A stretch of DNA of 40,051 nucleotides, from the NCBI GenBank assembly GCA_016929495.1, contig JAFGIS010000063.1:1-40051 (forward strand). Reading direction: 5' to 3'. The notes under the pieces were generated by a model that did no database searches, was not told the DNA's origin, and saw only the letters and a list, made by a program, of their open reading frames with translations. This DNA comes from Polyangiaceae bacterium. GTDB lineage: Bacteria; Myxococcota_A; Polyangia; Polyangiales; Polyangiaceae. Below are positions 15,545 to 23,985 of this stretch, in pieces. The translations under genes were made by a program, and so were the position numbers. Every line of letters starts with the position of its first letter. Position 1 is the stretch's first letter.

Positions 15545-16703
15545 CGAGTCCTCCGTCGAACCAATCCCACAGCAGGTACCCCAGCAGCTCGGTCGGGCGC
15601 TCGCTCGCGCCCGTCACGGGCAGGGAGACGCCGACATTGGCGCGGACATGGCCGCGCCGGCTCAGTGTGATCTGCAGCTCGGGGACGCAGTCCCAGTCGA
15701 ACGCGGCCATGTTGTCGAGCTCGCCCGCGGCCACGAGCTCGATCATCGGCGACAGGTCGCCGCCGAACCGTCCTGTCGTGAATGTACGGCCCAGCACGAG
15801 CCGCCCGTAGCCTTCGTTCGACGCGTTGGCGTACTTGGTCGGCAGCTCCGTTCCGGCCTGCAGTTGGACGAAGCCAAGACTGCCCAGCCCCTGCCCGTAC
15901 GCGACGAAGGGCTCGAAGATGACCGTGTCCTTGCCGTAGCCGTCGGATTCGTCACCCGTGGGCAGGATCGCCTCGCCGGCGAGGCTCAGGATGCTCTGAC
16001 TCGCCAGACTGTCGAAGAGCACGTACTTGGCGCCAAAGGCGATGTCCCCGACGCCCTCGGCCCACCCGCCGCGACCGTCGGTCTCACGGTCGCGTTGGCG
16101 CACGCCGTACGGGATAACGGCCTCGACCTGACCGCGGGCCCCGACCCGTTTCTCCAGAATGAGCTTGCCGGCGATCTCGACGTTCCCTTCGAGGGTCGAC
16201 CCAGTGGACAGAAGCACTTCGTCTTCGGGGAATGCCTTCTCGGTGACAATGGCCCGTGGGAAATTGAGCTCGCCCCGCGGCCATGCGTCGTCGGCACAGA
16301 AGGTGCGCACATGCTCGATCACGGCCTGGATCTCGTCATCGCTCAACGCTTCGCCGAAGGCGGGCATCTTCTCGTCGAACGCTCGCACTGGACCGCCCTT
16401 GTGAATGATTGCCGACCAGTCGGAGTTGGGCTCCCGCGTGGCGAACGAGCAGTCCGAGAAATCCGGCAGCGTCACGTCGAAGCCGACCTGACTTTGCGCC
16501 GCGCCGCGTCCGTCCGCGCCGTGACACGTGGCGCAGGAGCTCTCGAACACGGCCGCACCGCTGCGCGCTGACGCGCGGCTGGCGTGCACCGGGCCGGGTT
16601 CGGTGGCTTCCGCGCGCGGAACGTCGTGCAATCCCACCAGCAGGACGGCAGTCGCTGCCCCGGTGAGATAGGGAAACCAACGGGATACGTCTCGGGGGTC
16701 CAT
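15531..16703 (-). CDS. cytochrome c domain fused to an outer-membrane beta-barrel
   Basis: From the ATG at 16703 (the frame extends eight codons further) the 390-residue protein has an N-terminal membrane or signal helix (FPYLTGAATAVLLVGL). A class I cytochrome c domain follows, with one heme site CATCH and a plausible methionine ligand in DEKMPAFGEALSDDEI. After about residue 140 the sequence changes to alternating hydrophobic strands with many Gly/Tyr/Phe turns (AFGAKYVLFD, LSLAGEAILPTG, FVAYGQGLG), typical of outer-membrane barrels of the phenol-degradation/transporter type. A heme domain covalently attached to a barrel would suit electron passage across the outer membrane, together with the overlapping pentaheme cytochrome. 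The exact barrel family is uncertain. Confidence 0.75.
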   Translation of the reverse strand: MDPRDVSRWFPYLTGAATAVLLVGLHDVPRAEATEPGPVHASRASARSGAAVFESSCATCHGADGRGAAQSQVGFDVTLPDFSDCSFATREPNSDWSAIIHKGGPVRAFDEKMPAFGEALSDDEIQAVIEHVRTFCADDAWPRGELNFPRAIVTEKAFPEDEVLLSTGSTLEGNVEIAGKLILEKRVGARGQVEAVIPYGVRQRDRETDGRGGWAEGVGDIAFGAKYVLFDSLASQSILSLAGEAILPTGDESDGYGKDTVIFEPFVAYGQGLGSLGFVQLQAGTELPTKYANASNEGYGRLVLGRTFTTGRFGGDLSPMIELVAAGELDNMAAFDWDCVPELQITLSRRGHVRANVGVSLPVTGASERPTELLGYLLWDWFDGGLDEGW

Positions 16704-16812
16704 GGTGCCAAGCGGTCGAGCGCCCACGGGTGCGGGTCGCGACCGACTAGTTAGGCCGATTGGCGTCGGACCTCAAGCTCAGTCGGATCTGCTGCGCTTT
16801 CGGCAGAAAATT

Positions 16813-18165
16813 CTAGTCGTCAATGTGGCCGCCCGGAGGCCCCTTTTTCATGGCACGGACTCGATCGCAGATCCGTGCAATAGCCTGGCTGTTCCCGGAG
16901 GCATCCAGCTGGCTGTCATACCCAAAGGTTTCCCCACCCGCTTGCTGGAGGACCGCGCTCGCTTCCTCGCGGTAGAGCAGCGGCAGCTCGTCGTCGGCCA
17001 GCACCACCAGCAAGAACTCGAGTGCCTTGCGCTTGCTCGTGGCGAGCACGGCTCTGACGTGCGTCAGGCGCTCTTCTGGACCCGCCATGCCGAGGTAGCG
17101 GTCGATCTTGTTGGGTCCCACGCATTGGCCGACCCTCGATTCGATCGCACGACGCCCCTGCTCTTGCTCTTCGGATTGCCGCGAGGCGGCGACAGCCCGG
17201 TCGGCGTCGACGCCTGCAGCGAGCTCGCGAGCGTCCCGGCTCACGGAAATGTCGGTCGACCCGAGCCACTTGCCGGCACCCCACACGACGAGCACCGTAC
17301 CGGCGGCAGTGGCCGTGCCCACCAGGACAAGACGCACCGCACGGCGCCTATCGGCAGTGCGCCACACGAACACGGCGATGCCTGCCAGTGACAAGACCAC
17401 GGCATAGAACGCGATGACCGCGGGTCCGCTCGGAAGGTCGAGCACCCACGATGCGTAGAGTCCTCCCACGGTGACCGCGGTCCCCATACCCCAGCCGACA
17501 ACCAGCTGCCGTGGTAGCCGGTCGGTGACCGCAAGAGCCAAAATGGCGGGGGCTACCAGGAAGACGAACACCAATAGAACCCCCGCCACGCGTGTCGACA
17601 AGGCGATCACGATACCGAAGGTGACATAGAAAAGGAAGTCCCAGGCGCGCACCGAGTAGCCCGCGCGGTACGCCCCCTCGGGGTCCTCAGAGATCATCAA
17701 GAACTGCCGGCGGAATCGCCAGTGGACCAGACCGACTCCGGTATAGGTGGCCGCCGCCAGCGCAACGTCCGACCACCTCACCCAGAGCAGGTTGCCGGTA
17801 AGGATGTCCTTCAGGTGCTCGGCACCCCGGGTTTTCTCGACCACCATTACGGCAACAGCGCAGGAGACGGCATACGCCAATCCAATGACCGCCTCCTGCG
17901 GTACCTTCTCGTTGCGAAAGCGCGTGACGCAGAAGACGGCCGCACCGACGAAGGTGAACAGCATGGAGAAGAGCAGGGCCCCCGGCGTCTCCGGCATGAT
18001 GCCGAAAAGGAAGCCCACGGTCGTTCCGAGCGCGGCAATCTGAGCCAGCGCTAGATCGACGAAGATGACGCGGCGCTTGAGCACATGCAGCCCAAGGTAG
18101 GTGTGGATAGCCACGAGCACCAAGCATTCAGCGAATGGTGCCCCCATCAGCTCGAAGATACTCAT
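16813..18165 (-). CDS. ABC-3 family metal permease with long C-terminal extension
   Basis: Inner-membrane channel of a ZnuB/MntB/TroC-type divalent metal importer. The first ~290 of 450 residues form about eight to nine membrane helices with family patterns (RRVIFVDLALAQIAALGTTVGF near the N-terminus; STRVAGVLLVFVFLVAPAILA in the core). The last ~130 residues are soluble and charged (VGPNKIDRYLGMAG..., LYREEASAVLQQAGGETFGYD), an extension unusual for the family and possibly a periplasmic or regulatory domain. It follows the substrate-binding protein gene by 60 bp. No ATPase subunit gene is present nearby. The metal is not determinable; Zn, Mn and Fe are all possible. Confidence 0.85.
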   Translation of the reverse strand: MSIFELMGAPFAECLVLVAIHTYLGLHVLKRRVIFVDLALAQIAALGTTVGFLFGIMPETPGALLFSMLFTFVGAAVFCVTRFRNEKVPQEAVIGLAYAVSCAVAVMVVEKTRGAEHLKDILTGNLLWVRWSDVALAAATYTGVGLVHWRFRRQFLMISEDPEGAYRAGYSVRAWDFLFYVTFGIVIALSTRVAGVLLVFVFLVAPAILALAVTDRLPRQLVVGWGMGTAVTVGGLYASWVLDLPSGPAVIAFYAVVLSLAGIAVFVWRTADRRRAVRLVLVGTATAAGTVLVVWGAGKWLGSTDISVSRDARELAAGVDADRAVAASRQSEEQEQGRRAIESRVGQCVGPNKIDRYLGMAGPEERLTHVRAVLATSKRKALEFLLVVLADDELPLLYREEASAVLQQAGGETFGYDSQLDASGNSQAIARICDRVRAMKKGPPGGHIDD

Positions 18166-18225
18166 AGCCTCGCTGTCTCCATCGGTGCTGGGCGCCGTGC
18201 CCGTCGGCTCTGCGCGGCGCGTGGC

Positions 18226-19320
18226 TCAGGGATGCTGAGCGCTGGCCGGCTTGGCCGCGGCGCCGGCGCGTTGGTCGGCGTCACTGAATGCGCGATTGAG
18301 CTCGCGGATCCATACGTCGAACTGGTCGAAGAAAGTCCGCATGCCGGGCTGGCCACCTGGCGCGAGCGCGACAATCACCGGGATGGCGCCGACCTTGTCC
18401 GCGACCCGTCGCACCGTGGCGACATCGAAGTAGTTCTCGGCCCACATCACCCGGATTTTCTGCGCTCTCATCTTGGCCATCACGGCGGCGATATGCCCCG
18501 GCGTGGGGGGAATGCCCGGTTTGGGCTCGAGATAGTCGACGATCTCGAAGCCGAAGAGCTGGCTGAAGTAGCTGATGTTCTTGTGGTAAGCGACGATCTT
18601 GCGCCCGCGCAAGGGCAGCGCTTCCTTCATCCAGCCGCCGAGGGACTCGATAAGCGCCTTGCCCTTGTACTGCTTCTTCTCCAGGAACGCAACGAGCCGT
18701 CCACTCTGGGCGAGGTCCGTGAGCGTCTTGCCTCCGAGCAGAGCAACGAGCTTCGCACCAAAGGTCCTGCGGTCGATGTCGTTCTTGAAGCGCGCCAGGT
18801 TCTGCTCGAAGAACGCGGAGTACTCCGGGGCGTTTCGCTTGAGCCCCACGCAGATGTTCTCCGCGATGATCTTGCCGTTCAGAGGGCTCGTGTGGATGTG
18901 CGGGTTGCCGTAGATGTGAACGTCTCCCTCGGCGCGGGACACGGTGATGGGCGTCTCGATGATCTTGAGCCCCGCGCTCGCCGAAACGTATCCTTTCTGG
19001 CCACTGCGGATGTTGGGATTGCCCGACATGTCGACCAGCGCCGGGGACCACATCTCGAGGTCCATCCCGGTCGTGACGTAGACATCGGCCCGTCTGAGCT
19101 CCACTGCCAGGCTGGGCTTCGGCCGCACGATGTGCGGGTCCTGGTTGCCCGCCACGATGTTGACGACCGTGACCTTGTCGCCGCCAATGGCCTCGGCAAT
19201 GGACGCATAGGCCGAGTTCGCCGTGACGACGTTGAGCTTGTGCTCTCCCGCGGATGCCCCCTTGGTCCAGACGAGCGCCATGGCGATGATGCCAAGAACA
19301 ACGAGGATGGTCTTTCTCAT
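18226..19320 (-). CDS. metal ABC transporter substrate-binding protein (ZnuA/TroA family)
   Basis: Periplasmic receptor delivering a divalent metal to the permease at 16813-18165. The 364-residue protein has a clean signal peptide cleaved after about residue 24. The cluster A-I fold is seen in VVTANSAYASIAEAIGGDKVTVVNIVAGNQDPH (the His is the usual first ligand), then HIYGNPHIHTSP, KIVAYHKNISYFSQLFGFEIV and the C-terminal VMWAENYFDVATVRRVADKVG. The ligand positions are His-rich, but the Glu/Asp of the last motif is displaced. The long His-rich loop of high-affinity ZnuA is absent, so manganese or iron is as likely as zinc. Preceded closely by the porin gene. Confidence 0.88.
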   Translation of the reverse strand: MRKTILVVLGIIAMALVWTKGASAGEHKLNVVTANSAYASIAEAIGGDKVTVVNIVAGNQDPHIVRPKPSLAVELRRADVYVTTGMDLEMWSPALVDMSGNPNIRSGQKGYVSASAGLKIIETPITVSRAEGDVHIYGNPHIHTSPLNGKIIAENICVGLKRNAPEYSAFFEQNLARFKNDIDRRTFGAKLVALLGGKTLTDLAQSGRLVAFLEKKQYKGKALIESLGGWMKEALPLRGRKIVAYHKNISYFSQLFGFEIVDYLEPKPGIPPTPGHIAAVMAKMRAQKIRVMWAENYFDVATVRRVADKVGAIPVIVALAPGGQPGMRTFFDQFDVWIRELNRAFSDADQRAGAAAKPASAQHP

Positions 19321-19338
19321 GTCATGCCTCCTTCTGCC

Positions 19339-20760
19339 TCAGTACTTCTCGTGCTTGTGCGGCCCCGCAGCAAAATCGATCTGGAGCAGAGCTCGGTTGT
19401 CGGTTCGTAGGTCCAGAGTGCCATCGCCGGCGACGTACGGCAGGTTGCGGCCATGCTGGGCTTCGAGCCGCAGGTAGACGAATTCGCTCTGCCAAAACGT
19501 CACGTACGGCACGATGTCCCAGGCGAGCTTTCGGCTCGCGCGCACCGTGGGGCGCACGACGTCGCCTCGAACACCGACGAACCAACGTTCCGACAGCTGG
19601 TCTTGGACGTAGGAATAGACGCCGGTCGACTTGGACCAGCGATGCGGGCTCTGTTCGGGGCGCTCCTTGCTTGCGAAGTAGAGCTCGCTGCGCCACGTGA
19701 ACGAACGGTACTTCGCCTGGTTCAGCGGCGACCAGTAGAGCGTCAAGTCGGCGCCTGCCGCCACGGTTCGACGCCATGGTTCGTCGACGAGCTCATCTTG
19801 GTCGTCGAGCAGGCCGCGTCGATTGTTGAAGCCGAACATCCCCGTCAGCCCAAGCTCCAGATACGTGCTGGAACTCAAATCGTAGTAGTTCTTGAGATGA
19901 GCCAATGTACTCGGAACGCTGAAATGCGCCCCCGCGTACAGCGTCTCGTTCGAGCCATCCACGACCTCGATCGTTAGCTCGTTGGCGTGGGCCCAGAGCG
20001 ACGGCATGAGCCAACGAAACATCAGTCCGTCACCGATCAACCCCTCGTCACCGAGAACGAGCCGCAGCGCCAGTGGGTAGGAGGACTGGTCCAGGTCGTG
20101 CTCGTGCCATCGATTGAGAATGCCGAAGTTCTGGCGGAAGCGACCAACCGCGAAGGACGTGGTTGGGATCAAGCCAAACCAGCTCACATAAAGCTCTTCG
20201 AGCCCGACGCCATGTTCCGGCGAGAAGTGTAGCGCACTCTTGAACATGGAGTACGGGTCGAGCACGTGCTGCAGGTGGACCCCGAGGCCACGTAGAAAGA
20301 GCCCGCTTCGGTCCGACTCGGTGGCGTAGAACTTCTTGCCGTCGACGACCACGGCCGCTACGACGTCGCCGCACGCCGTAAGCTCGGGGTTGAGCTTCTG
20401 CAGCGCCAGCCCCCCTTCCAGGAACTCGCGCTCCTCGGGGCGCGCTTCGGCCTCCGCTGCACGCGCCTCGTTTTGAGCGTCCTGGACCAGGCGCTCGACG
20501 GCCTCGCTTTCGAGCTCCGACGACAGCTCGTCGAACCGTGTCTCGAGCGCGTTCAGGCGCACTGCGAGTGAGGGCTCTTTTTGTTGCGCTGCTCCTGATG
20601 GGCTCTGGGAAGCCGCCGCCGACACTGGAACCGCACCCGTTTCGGGCGCGACGCCCGTGCCGGGTGGCTCATCGGCTACGGGCGGCGTTGCCTGCGCTCG
20701 AGCCGGCTGCGCATAAGCGAGCGCACACACGGCTGGGGCAAGTGACAGGTATTTCACCAT
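19339..20760 (-). CDS. outer-membrane porin with N-terminal coiled coil
   Basis: A 473-residue outer-membrane protein. A signal peptide (cleavage after PARA) is followed by a Pro/Ala-rich spacer, a coiled coil (about 65-110, AVRLNALETRFDELSSELES) that may contact peptidoglycan, and a 16-strand-like barrel resembling the phosphate-selective porin O/P family (SRFGVHLQHV, FAVGRFRQNFGILNRW, DLTLYWSPL). The ATG at 20760 has a GGAGA about 10 nt upstream. It lies 18 bp before the metal-binding protein gene, so it probably provides outer-membrane entry for the same metal. The last residues HKHEKY are hydrophilic, odd for a barrel. Confidence 0.75.
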   Translation of the reverse strand: MVKYLSLAPAVCALAYAQPARAQATPPVADEPPGTGVAPETGAVPVSAAASQSPSGAAQQKEPSLAVRLNALETRFDELSSELESEAVERLVQDAQNEARAAEAEARPEEREFLEGGLALQKLNPELTACGDVVAAVVVDGKKFYATESDRSGLFLRGLGVHLQHVLDPYSMFKSALHFSPEHGVGLEELYVSWFGLIPTTSFAVGRFRQNFGILNRWHEHDLDQSSYPLALRLVLGDEGLIGDGLMFRWLMPSLWAHANELTIEVVDGSNETLYAGAHFSVPSTLAHLKNYYDLSSSTYLELGLTGMFGFNNRRGLLDDQDELVDEPWRRTVAAGADLTLYWSPLNQAKYRSFTWRSELYFASKERPEQSPHRWSKSTGVYSYVQDQLSERWFVGVRGDVVRPTVRASRKLAWDIVPYVTFWQSEFVYLRLEAQHGRNLPYVAGDGTLDLRTDNRALLQIDFAAGPHKHEKY

Positions 20761-21089
20761 GATGCTTCGTTCTCCTTGGCCTGCGCCGCCTCAGTCGGGG
20801 CCGTGGCAGGCCGCTACACAAGTCGGGCCGCGTTCTGCGGACGGTCCACGCGCACGCTGTGTGCCCGTGATGCAACGTGCGCGGCCCATGGACCGGACAA
20901 TCCGTGTCGCTCGTTGTGTTGCGAAACAGGGTCTGTCAGCGCGAGAGGCGTGGGATCACACCCGGCATCGATTGCGCACGGCGCGTGTCGCCATCTCGCC
21001 ATGGGGGAGTCAGGCACGCCCGCTGAGTGCTCCGGCTGTTCTCCGGCTGCGCCCTGGGACCTCACCGCGCGGTGCAGGCCCTCTGTTGG
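20761..21089. other. 329-bp region without a recognisable gene
   Basis: Lies between the small membrane protein gene and the porin gene, both minus-strand. Short frames here are Cys/Arg-rich and not protein-like. It probably holds a promoter or leader for the porin/metal-importer genes. I saw no clear -35/-10 pair, Fur/Zur box or known riboswitch core. Confidence 0.4.
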
Positions 21090-21587
21090 CTAGCTTGCGC
21101 GCGACAGCGGCGGCGAACGCTTCGGCGCGAGCGCCAGCAGTGGCAATGCTTGGCTGCCATCGGGGGACTCGAGCTCCGGCGCCACCGTGCCGCACTGCCG
21201 CGCCGATTGACCCGAGCTCTGCGCAGGAGGGACGCCACCGAGAACGAGGTGGGTGTTCAGGACGGCGCACGCCGTGTGCGAGCCCGATTGCCGACGTGAA
21301 GTGGCGCGGACGAACGTGCCGGCGTGCCCCGTTCCCACGGTGCTGGCCAACGCGAGCGCGGCGTTCGGACCGGAAGCCGGTATATCCTCGATCGCCCCGT
21401 GCTCGGGGCAGAAGCGGTGGCCGTGCGAGGCGTATCTGTAGTGGAGCCCCGCGAGAAGCTGCGGTGCCCCCAGCGAAAACAACGCGTAGATGCAGAGAGC
21501 CAGCTTCGCACCCGCGGCAATACCCCTGCGTCGAGCGATCCTCGTCGCTCTGCAGTCTGGCCGCGTCGCTCGGGCGCGTTTCACCAC
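21090..21587 (-). CDS. small membrane-anchored Cys/His protein, unknown function
   Basis: 165 residues from the GTG at 21587 (a second GTG follows directly). A basic N-terminus leads into one membrane helix (KLALCIYALFSLGAPQLLAGL). After that comes the motif HYRYASHGHRFCPEHGAIEDI, and further on a His-x-x-Cys (SHTACAVLN). The His/Cys-rich motif on the exterior side of a helix suggests metal or heme contact. The C-terminal third is low-complexity. It precedes the porin and metal-importer genes on the same strand with a 329-bp gap, so it may belong to the same regulon. I recognise no named family. Confidence 0.55.
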   Translation of the reverse strand: MVKRARATRPDCRATRIARRRGIAAGAKLALCIYALFSLGAPQLLAGLHYRYASHGHRFCPEHGAIEDIPASGPNAALALASTVGTGHAGTFVRATSRRQSGSHTACAVLNTHLVLGGVPPAQSSGQSARQCGTVAPELESPDGSQALPLLALAPKRSPPLSRAS

Positions 21588-21742
21588 GCAAGCCTGCCAA
21601 CGCACAACGGCCGAGTCAAGCGCACCTGCTGTTCGGCCTCTGATGGGTCCTTGAGATGTGGTCTGGCTCGATTCCGCTCGGCCGGAAGGGAGACCAGCAC
21701 GCGCGCGGTACGCACCCGCGTTGACGTCGAGCAGCCGAACGA

Positions 21743-22783
21743 TCACCTCTGCTGCGGTCCTTCGCACGCCCTCCGAGCTCTGAGGGGCAGGCCGAGAGCC
21801 GATATCATGGAGAGATCGTCTTCGAGGGAGCGTCCACGCACCGTCAGGTAGTTACCTGTCATGACGCCGCTCGCGCCCGCAGAGAACACCATCGATTGAA
21901 GGCCTGCGAGGTGGGTCGCGCGGCCGCCGCACACGAGAAGATCCTGTCGAGGCAGCACGAATCTGAGCAGGGCGATGATCTTCAGGCACCGCTGCGGACT
22001 GAGACTCCCCGTGCTGGCCAGCGGGGTGCCAGGAATGCGTTCCAGGAAGTTCACCGGAACGGCCTGGGGCCGAAGTCCACGTAGCTCCAACGCGAGCTCC
22101 AGCACCTGCTGGTCGGTCTCGCCCATTCCGAACAGGCCGCCCACGCACAGGGACAGTCCCAGATCGCGAGCAGCGGCAATGGTGGCGAGCTTGTCCTCGT
22201 AGTGATGCGTCGTCACAATGTGACCGAAGTGGCTGCGTGCAGTCTCCAGATTGCAGTGGTAGCGTGTGAGCCCCGCCTTTTTCAGCCGCGATAGTTCATC
22301 CGGGTGCAGGAGCCCGAGCGAGACACAGAAATTCGCGGAGCGCTCGCCGAACGAGGCCAGCACCTCGGCGATTTGTCCGACCTCTTTACCCGACGCGCGT
22401 CGTCCAGCCGCCACCAGAGAGCAGCGGTTCAAAGGGGGCGTGGAGTTGTCGGATAGAAAACGCCGCATGGTCTCGGAGTCGAGCAGGGGATACGTGTCGA
22501 TGATCGACGTCGACGACCGCGCCTGTGAACAGAAACGGCAATCCTCGGTGCACAGCCCGGACTTGACGTTGCAGATCGTGCACAGGTGCACCCCCTGCGG
22601 AGCCAAGCTCCGCCGAATCACGTGGACCCCTTGCATCAGCTCTCCCAACCGATGGTCCGGCAGGTTCACGAGCGGCTGAAAGGCTTCGGCGTCGGGCTGC
22701 TCTCCTGCCGCGACGCTCAACGCAAGGTCGGTCGCGTACTTCTCGAAGGCCTCTGGCGTCATTGCCCGGCTCGCCGCATACAC
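21743..22783 (-). CDS. bioB: biotin synthase-type radical SAM enzyme
   Basis: BioB inserts sulfur into dethiobiotin using a radical-SAM [4Fe-4S] cluster and an auxiliary [2Fe-2S] cluster. The radical-SAM motif CTEDCRFC gives Cys78, Cys82 and Cys85 (346-aa numbering), preceded by the family's CNVKSGL. Auxiliary cysteines occur at the expected places: NRCSLVA, NFCVSLG and SLCVGGLFGMGET. YHCNLETA replaces the usual Y-N/H-H-N-L-(D/E)-T. Length is normal. The start is GTG 22783 or ATG 22762; neither has a strong ribosome site. No other biotin gene is nearby: it is the last gene of a six-gene metallocofactor operon. Either biotin synthesis is tied to Fe-S status, or this branch acts on a different substrate. 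Confidence 0.85.
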   Translation of the reverse strand: MYAASRAMTPEAFEKYATDLALSVAAGEQPDAEAFQPLVNLPDHRLGELMQGVHVIRRSLAPQGVHLCTICNVKSGLCTEDCRFCSQARSSTSIIDTYPLLDSETMRRFLSDNSTPPLNRCSLVAAGRRASGKEVGQIAEVLASFGERSANFCVSLGLLHPDELSRLKKAGLTRYHCNLETARSHFGHIVTTHHYEDKLATIAAARDLGLSLCVGGLFGMGETDQQVLELALELRGLRPQAVPVNFLERIPGTPLASTGSLSPQRCLKIIALLRFVLPRQDLLVCGGRATHLAGLQSMVFSAGASGVMTGNYLTVRGRSLEDDLSMISALGLPLRARRACEGPQQR

Positions 22784-22863
22784 TTCGCCGGGACCGCCTG
22801 ATGGAACCGGACGCCTTGCAGTAGCACCGCGCGGTGCTCGAGCCCAGCCGTCCGGACGGGTGA

Positions 22864-23238
22864 CTACTCCCCTCCGCCCGTTCCGGAGTGGCTCGGGACG
22901 TTCGGGGCGCGTGCGGGTCGCAGTTGTCTCGCGCTGAACCGGCCGACTACCTCAGCCACCTGACCGCTGCACCCGACCACCACCTCGACGCCGGCAGCGC
23001 TCAGCGTCTGGTGGGCCTTGGGGCCGCAATTGCCTGTCAGCACCACGCTGACACCCCTGTTGGCGAGAAACGTCGCAGACCGAATACCGGCCTCGCCAGT
23101 GAGCCGCCAGTTCTCGTTCTCAACGGCCTCGAACGTCATGTCAGCCGTCTCGACGATAACGAACGTCGAGCAGCGTCCAAAACGGGGGTCCACGACGGCT
23201 TGAAGTGTCGAGCCCATGGCAGTGACGGCGACTTTCAT
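22864..23238 (-). CDS. NifX/DIMCO family metallocluster-binding protein
   Basis: The dinitrogenase iron-molybdenum cofactor (DIMCO, PF02579) domain has an RNase H-like fold that binds Fe-Mo or Mo-Cu-type clusters (NifX, NafY, NifB C-terminus, orange protein). The 124-residue protein shows the fold: KVAVTAMGSTLQAVVDPRFGRCSTFVIVE, then SATFLANRGVSVVLTGNCGPKAHQTLSAAGVEVV. The cysteines in FGRC and GNCGP could serve as ligands. A short Pro/Ser/Gly tail follows. No nitrogenase genes are present in the window, so a general role in metal-cluster carriage is more likely than FeMoco. It lies between the deformylase and bioB genes. Confidence 0.85.
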   Translation of the reverse strand: MKVAVTAMGSTLQAVVDPRFGRCSTFVIVETADMTFEAVENENWRLTGEAGIRSATFLANRGVSVVLTGNCGPKAHQTLSAAGVEVVVGCSGQVAEVVGRFSARQLRPARAPNVPSHSGTGGGE

Positions 23239-23309
23239 GATGAACGCTCAAGCGATCGGGCCCGACGCTTCTGGGTTGGGCGTTCTTGGTGCTGCATCTT
23301 GGGCCTCTC

Positions 23310-23420
23310 TCAGCGTGCCATCGGTCGGAACATGCACGCGATGGCCGTCACGTGGATGAAGGCGGAACGGAAAGCCGACGGAGGAGTGCTCGCGCAGTCG
23401 ATGACATCGGCTGCGTTCAT
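23310..23420 (-). CDS. possible 36-codon ORF coupled to the deformylase gene
   Basis: Its ATG overlaps the deformylase TGA as ATGA, the coupling seen between many genes in this window. The product would be 36 residues with a weak hydrophobic centre (FIHVTAIACMF). It fills most of the 178-bp gap before the NifX-like gene. No homology is recognisable, and chance is a fair alternative. Confidence 0.25.
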   Translation of the reverse strand: MNAADVIDCASTPPSAFRSAFIHVTAIACMFRPMAR

Positions 23421-23932
23421 ACTCGCACCCCGGCCGCTTCGTCTTCCGAATAGAACCTGTTGGGCAGAGTAACCCGGTCGATGAAGAGGACGCCGTTGAG
23501 GTGGTCCACCTCGTGGTGCACCACCACCGCATCGAAGCCTTCGAGGGTCCACTCGAATGGGTTCTCGCGCTCGTCGAGCCCTTCGAGGCGCATGAAGTGC
23601 GGTCGCACGGTTTCGGCATAGAGACCTGGAATGCTCAGACAGCCATCGTAGTCCAGAAGCTCGCGGCCAGCTTCGACGATGGTGGGGTTGATGATCGCGA
23701 TGGGGGGGCTCGGTTTTTCCCTGCTGTCCGCGCCGAAACACACCACGACCACCCGAAGATGCACACCGATCTGCGGCGCAGCCAGCCCAATGGCCTTGGG
23801 ATGGCGCAGCAATGTGTCCTTGAGATCGGAAACAAGCTGCCGCGTCCGGTTCGACCCGACCGAGACCGGCTCGCTCTTGCAGCGAAGCGCCGCTTCGTTG
23901 GTCTTGTAGAGCACGATGGGACGTATGGCCAT
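23417..23932 (-). CDS. def: peptide deformylase, divergent type
   Basis: Deformylases remove the formyl group from the N-terminal methionine of new proteins using a bound metal. All three motifs are visible in 171 residues: AIGLAAPQIG (47-56), DGCLS (96-100, Cys98 a metal ligand; the usual first residue is Glu) and HEVDHLNG (140-147: His140 and His144 ligands, Glu141 catalytic). The chemistry should therefore be intact. Housekeeping def is usually next to fmt. Here it sits between a ferredoxin and a NifX-like gene, so this is probably a second, condition-specific deformylase with restricted targets, or one matched to metal supply (the native metal is iron). Confidence 0.88.
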   Translation of the reverse strand: MAIRPIVLYKTNEAALRCKSEPVSVGSNRTRQLVSDLKDTLLRHPKAIGLAAPQIGVHLRVVVVCFGADSREKPSPPIAIINPTIVEAGRELLDYDGCLSIPGLYAETVRPHFMRLEGLDERENPFEWTLEGFDAVVVHHEVDHLNGVLFIDRVTLPNRFYSEDEAAGVRV

Positions 23933-23985
23933 CCTTCAGGTTCCTGGTCCGGCTGGTTGCTCGTGCGTGACCGTTGTGGCCGGCT

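Noticed and set aside
15477..16571. 364-codon plus-strand frame opposite the cytochrome-barrel gene
   Set aside because: Antisense shadow; the minus strand has a clear heme motif and signal sequence.
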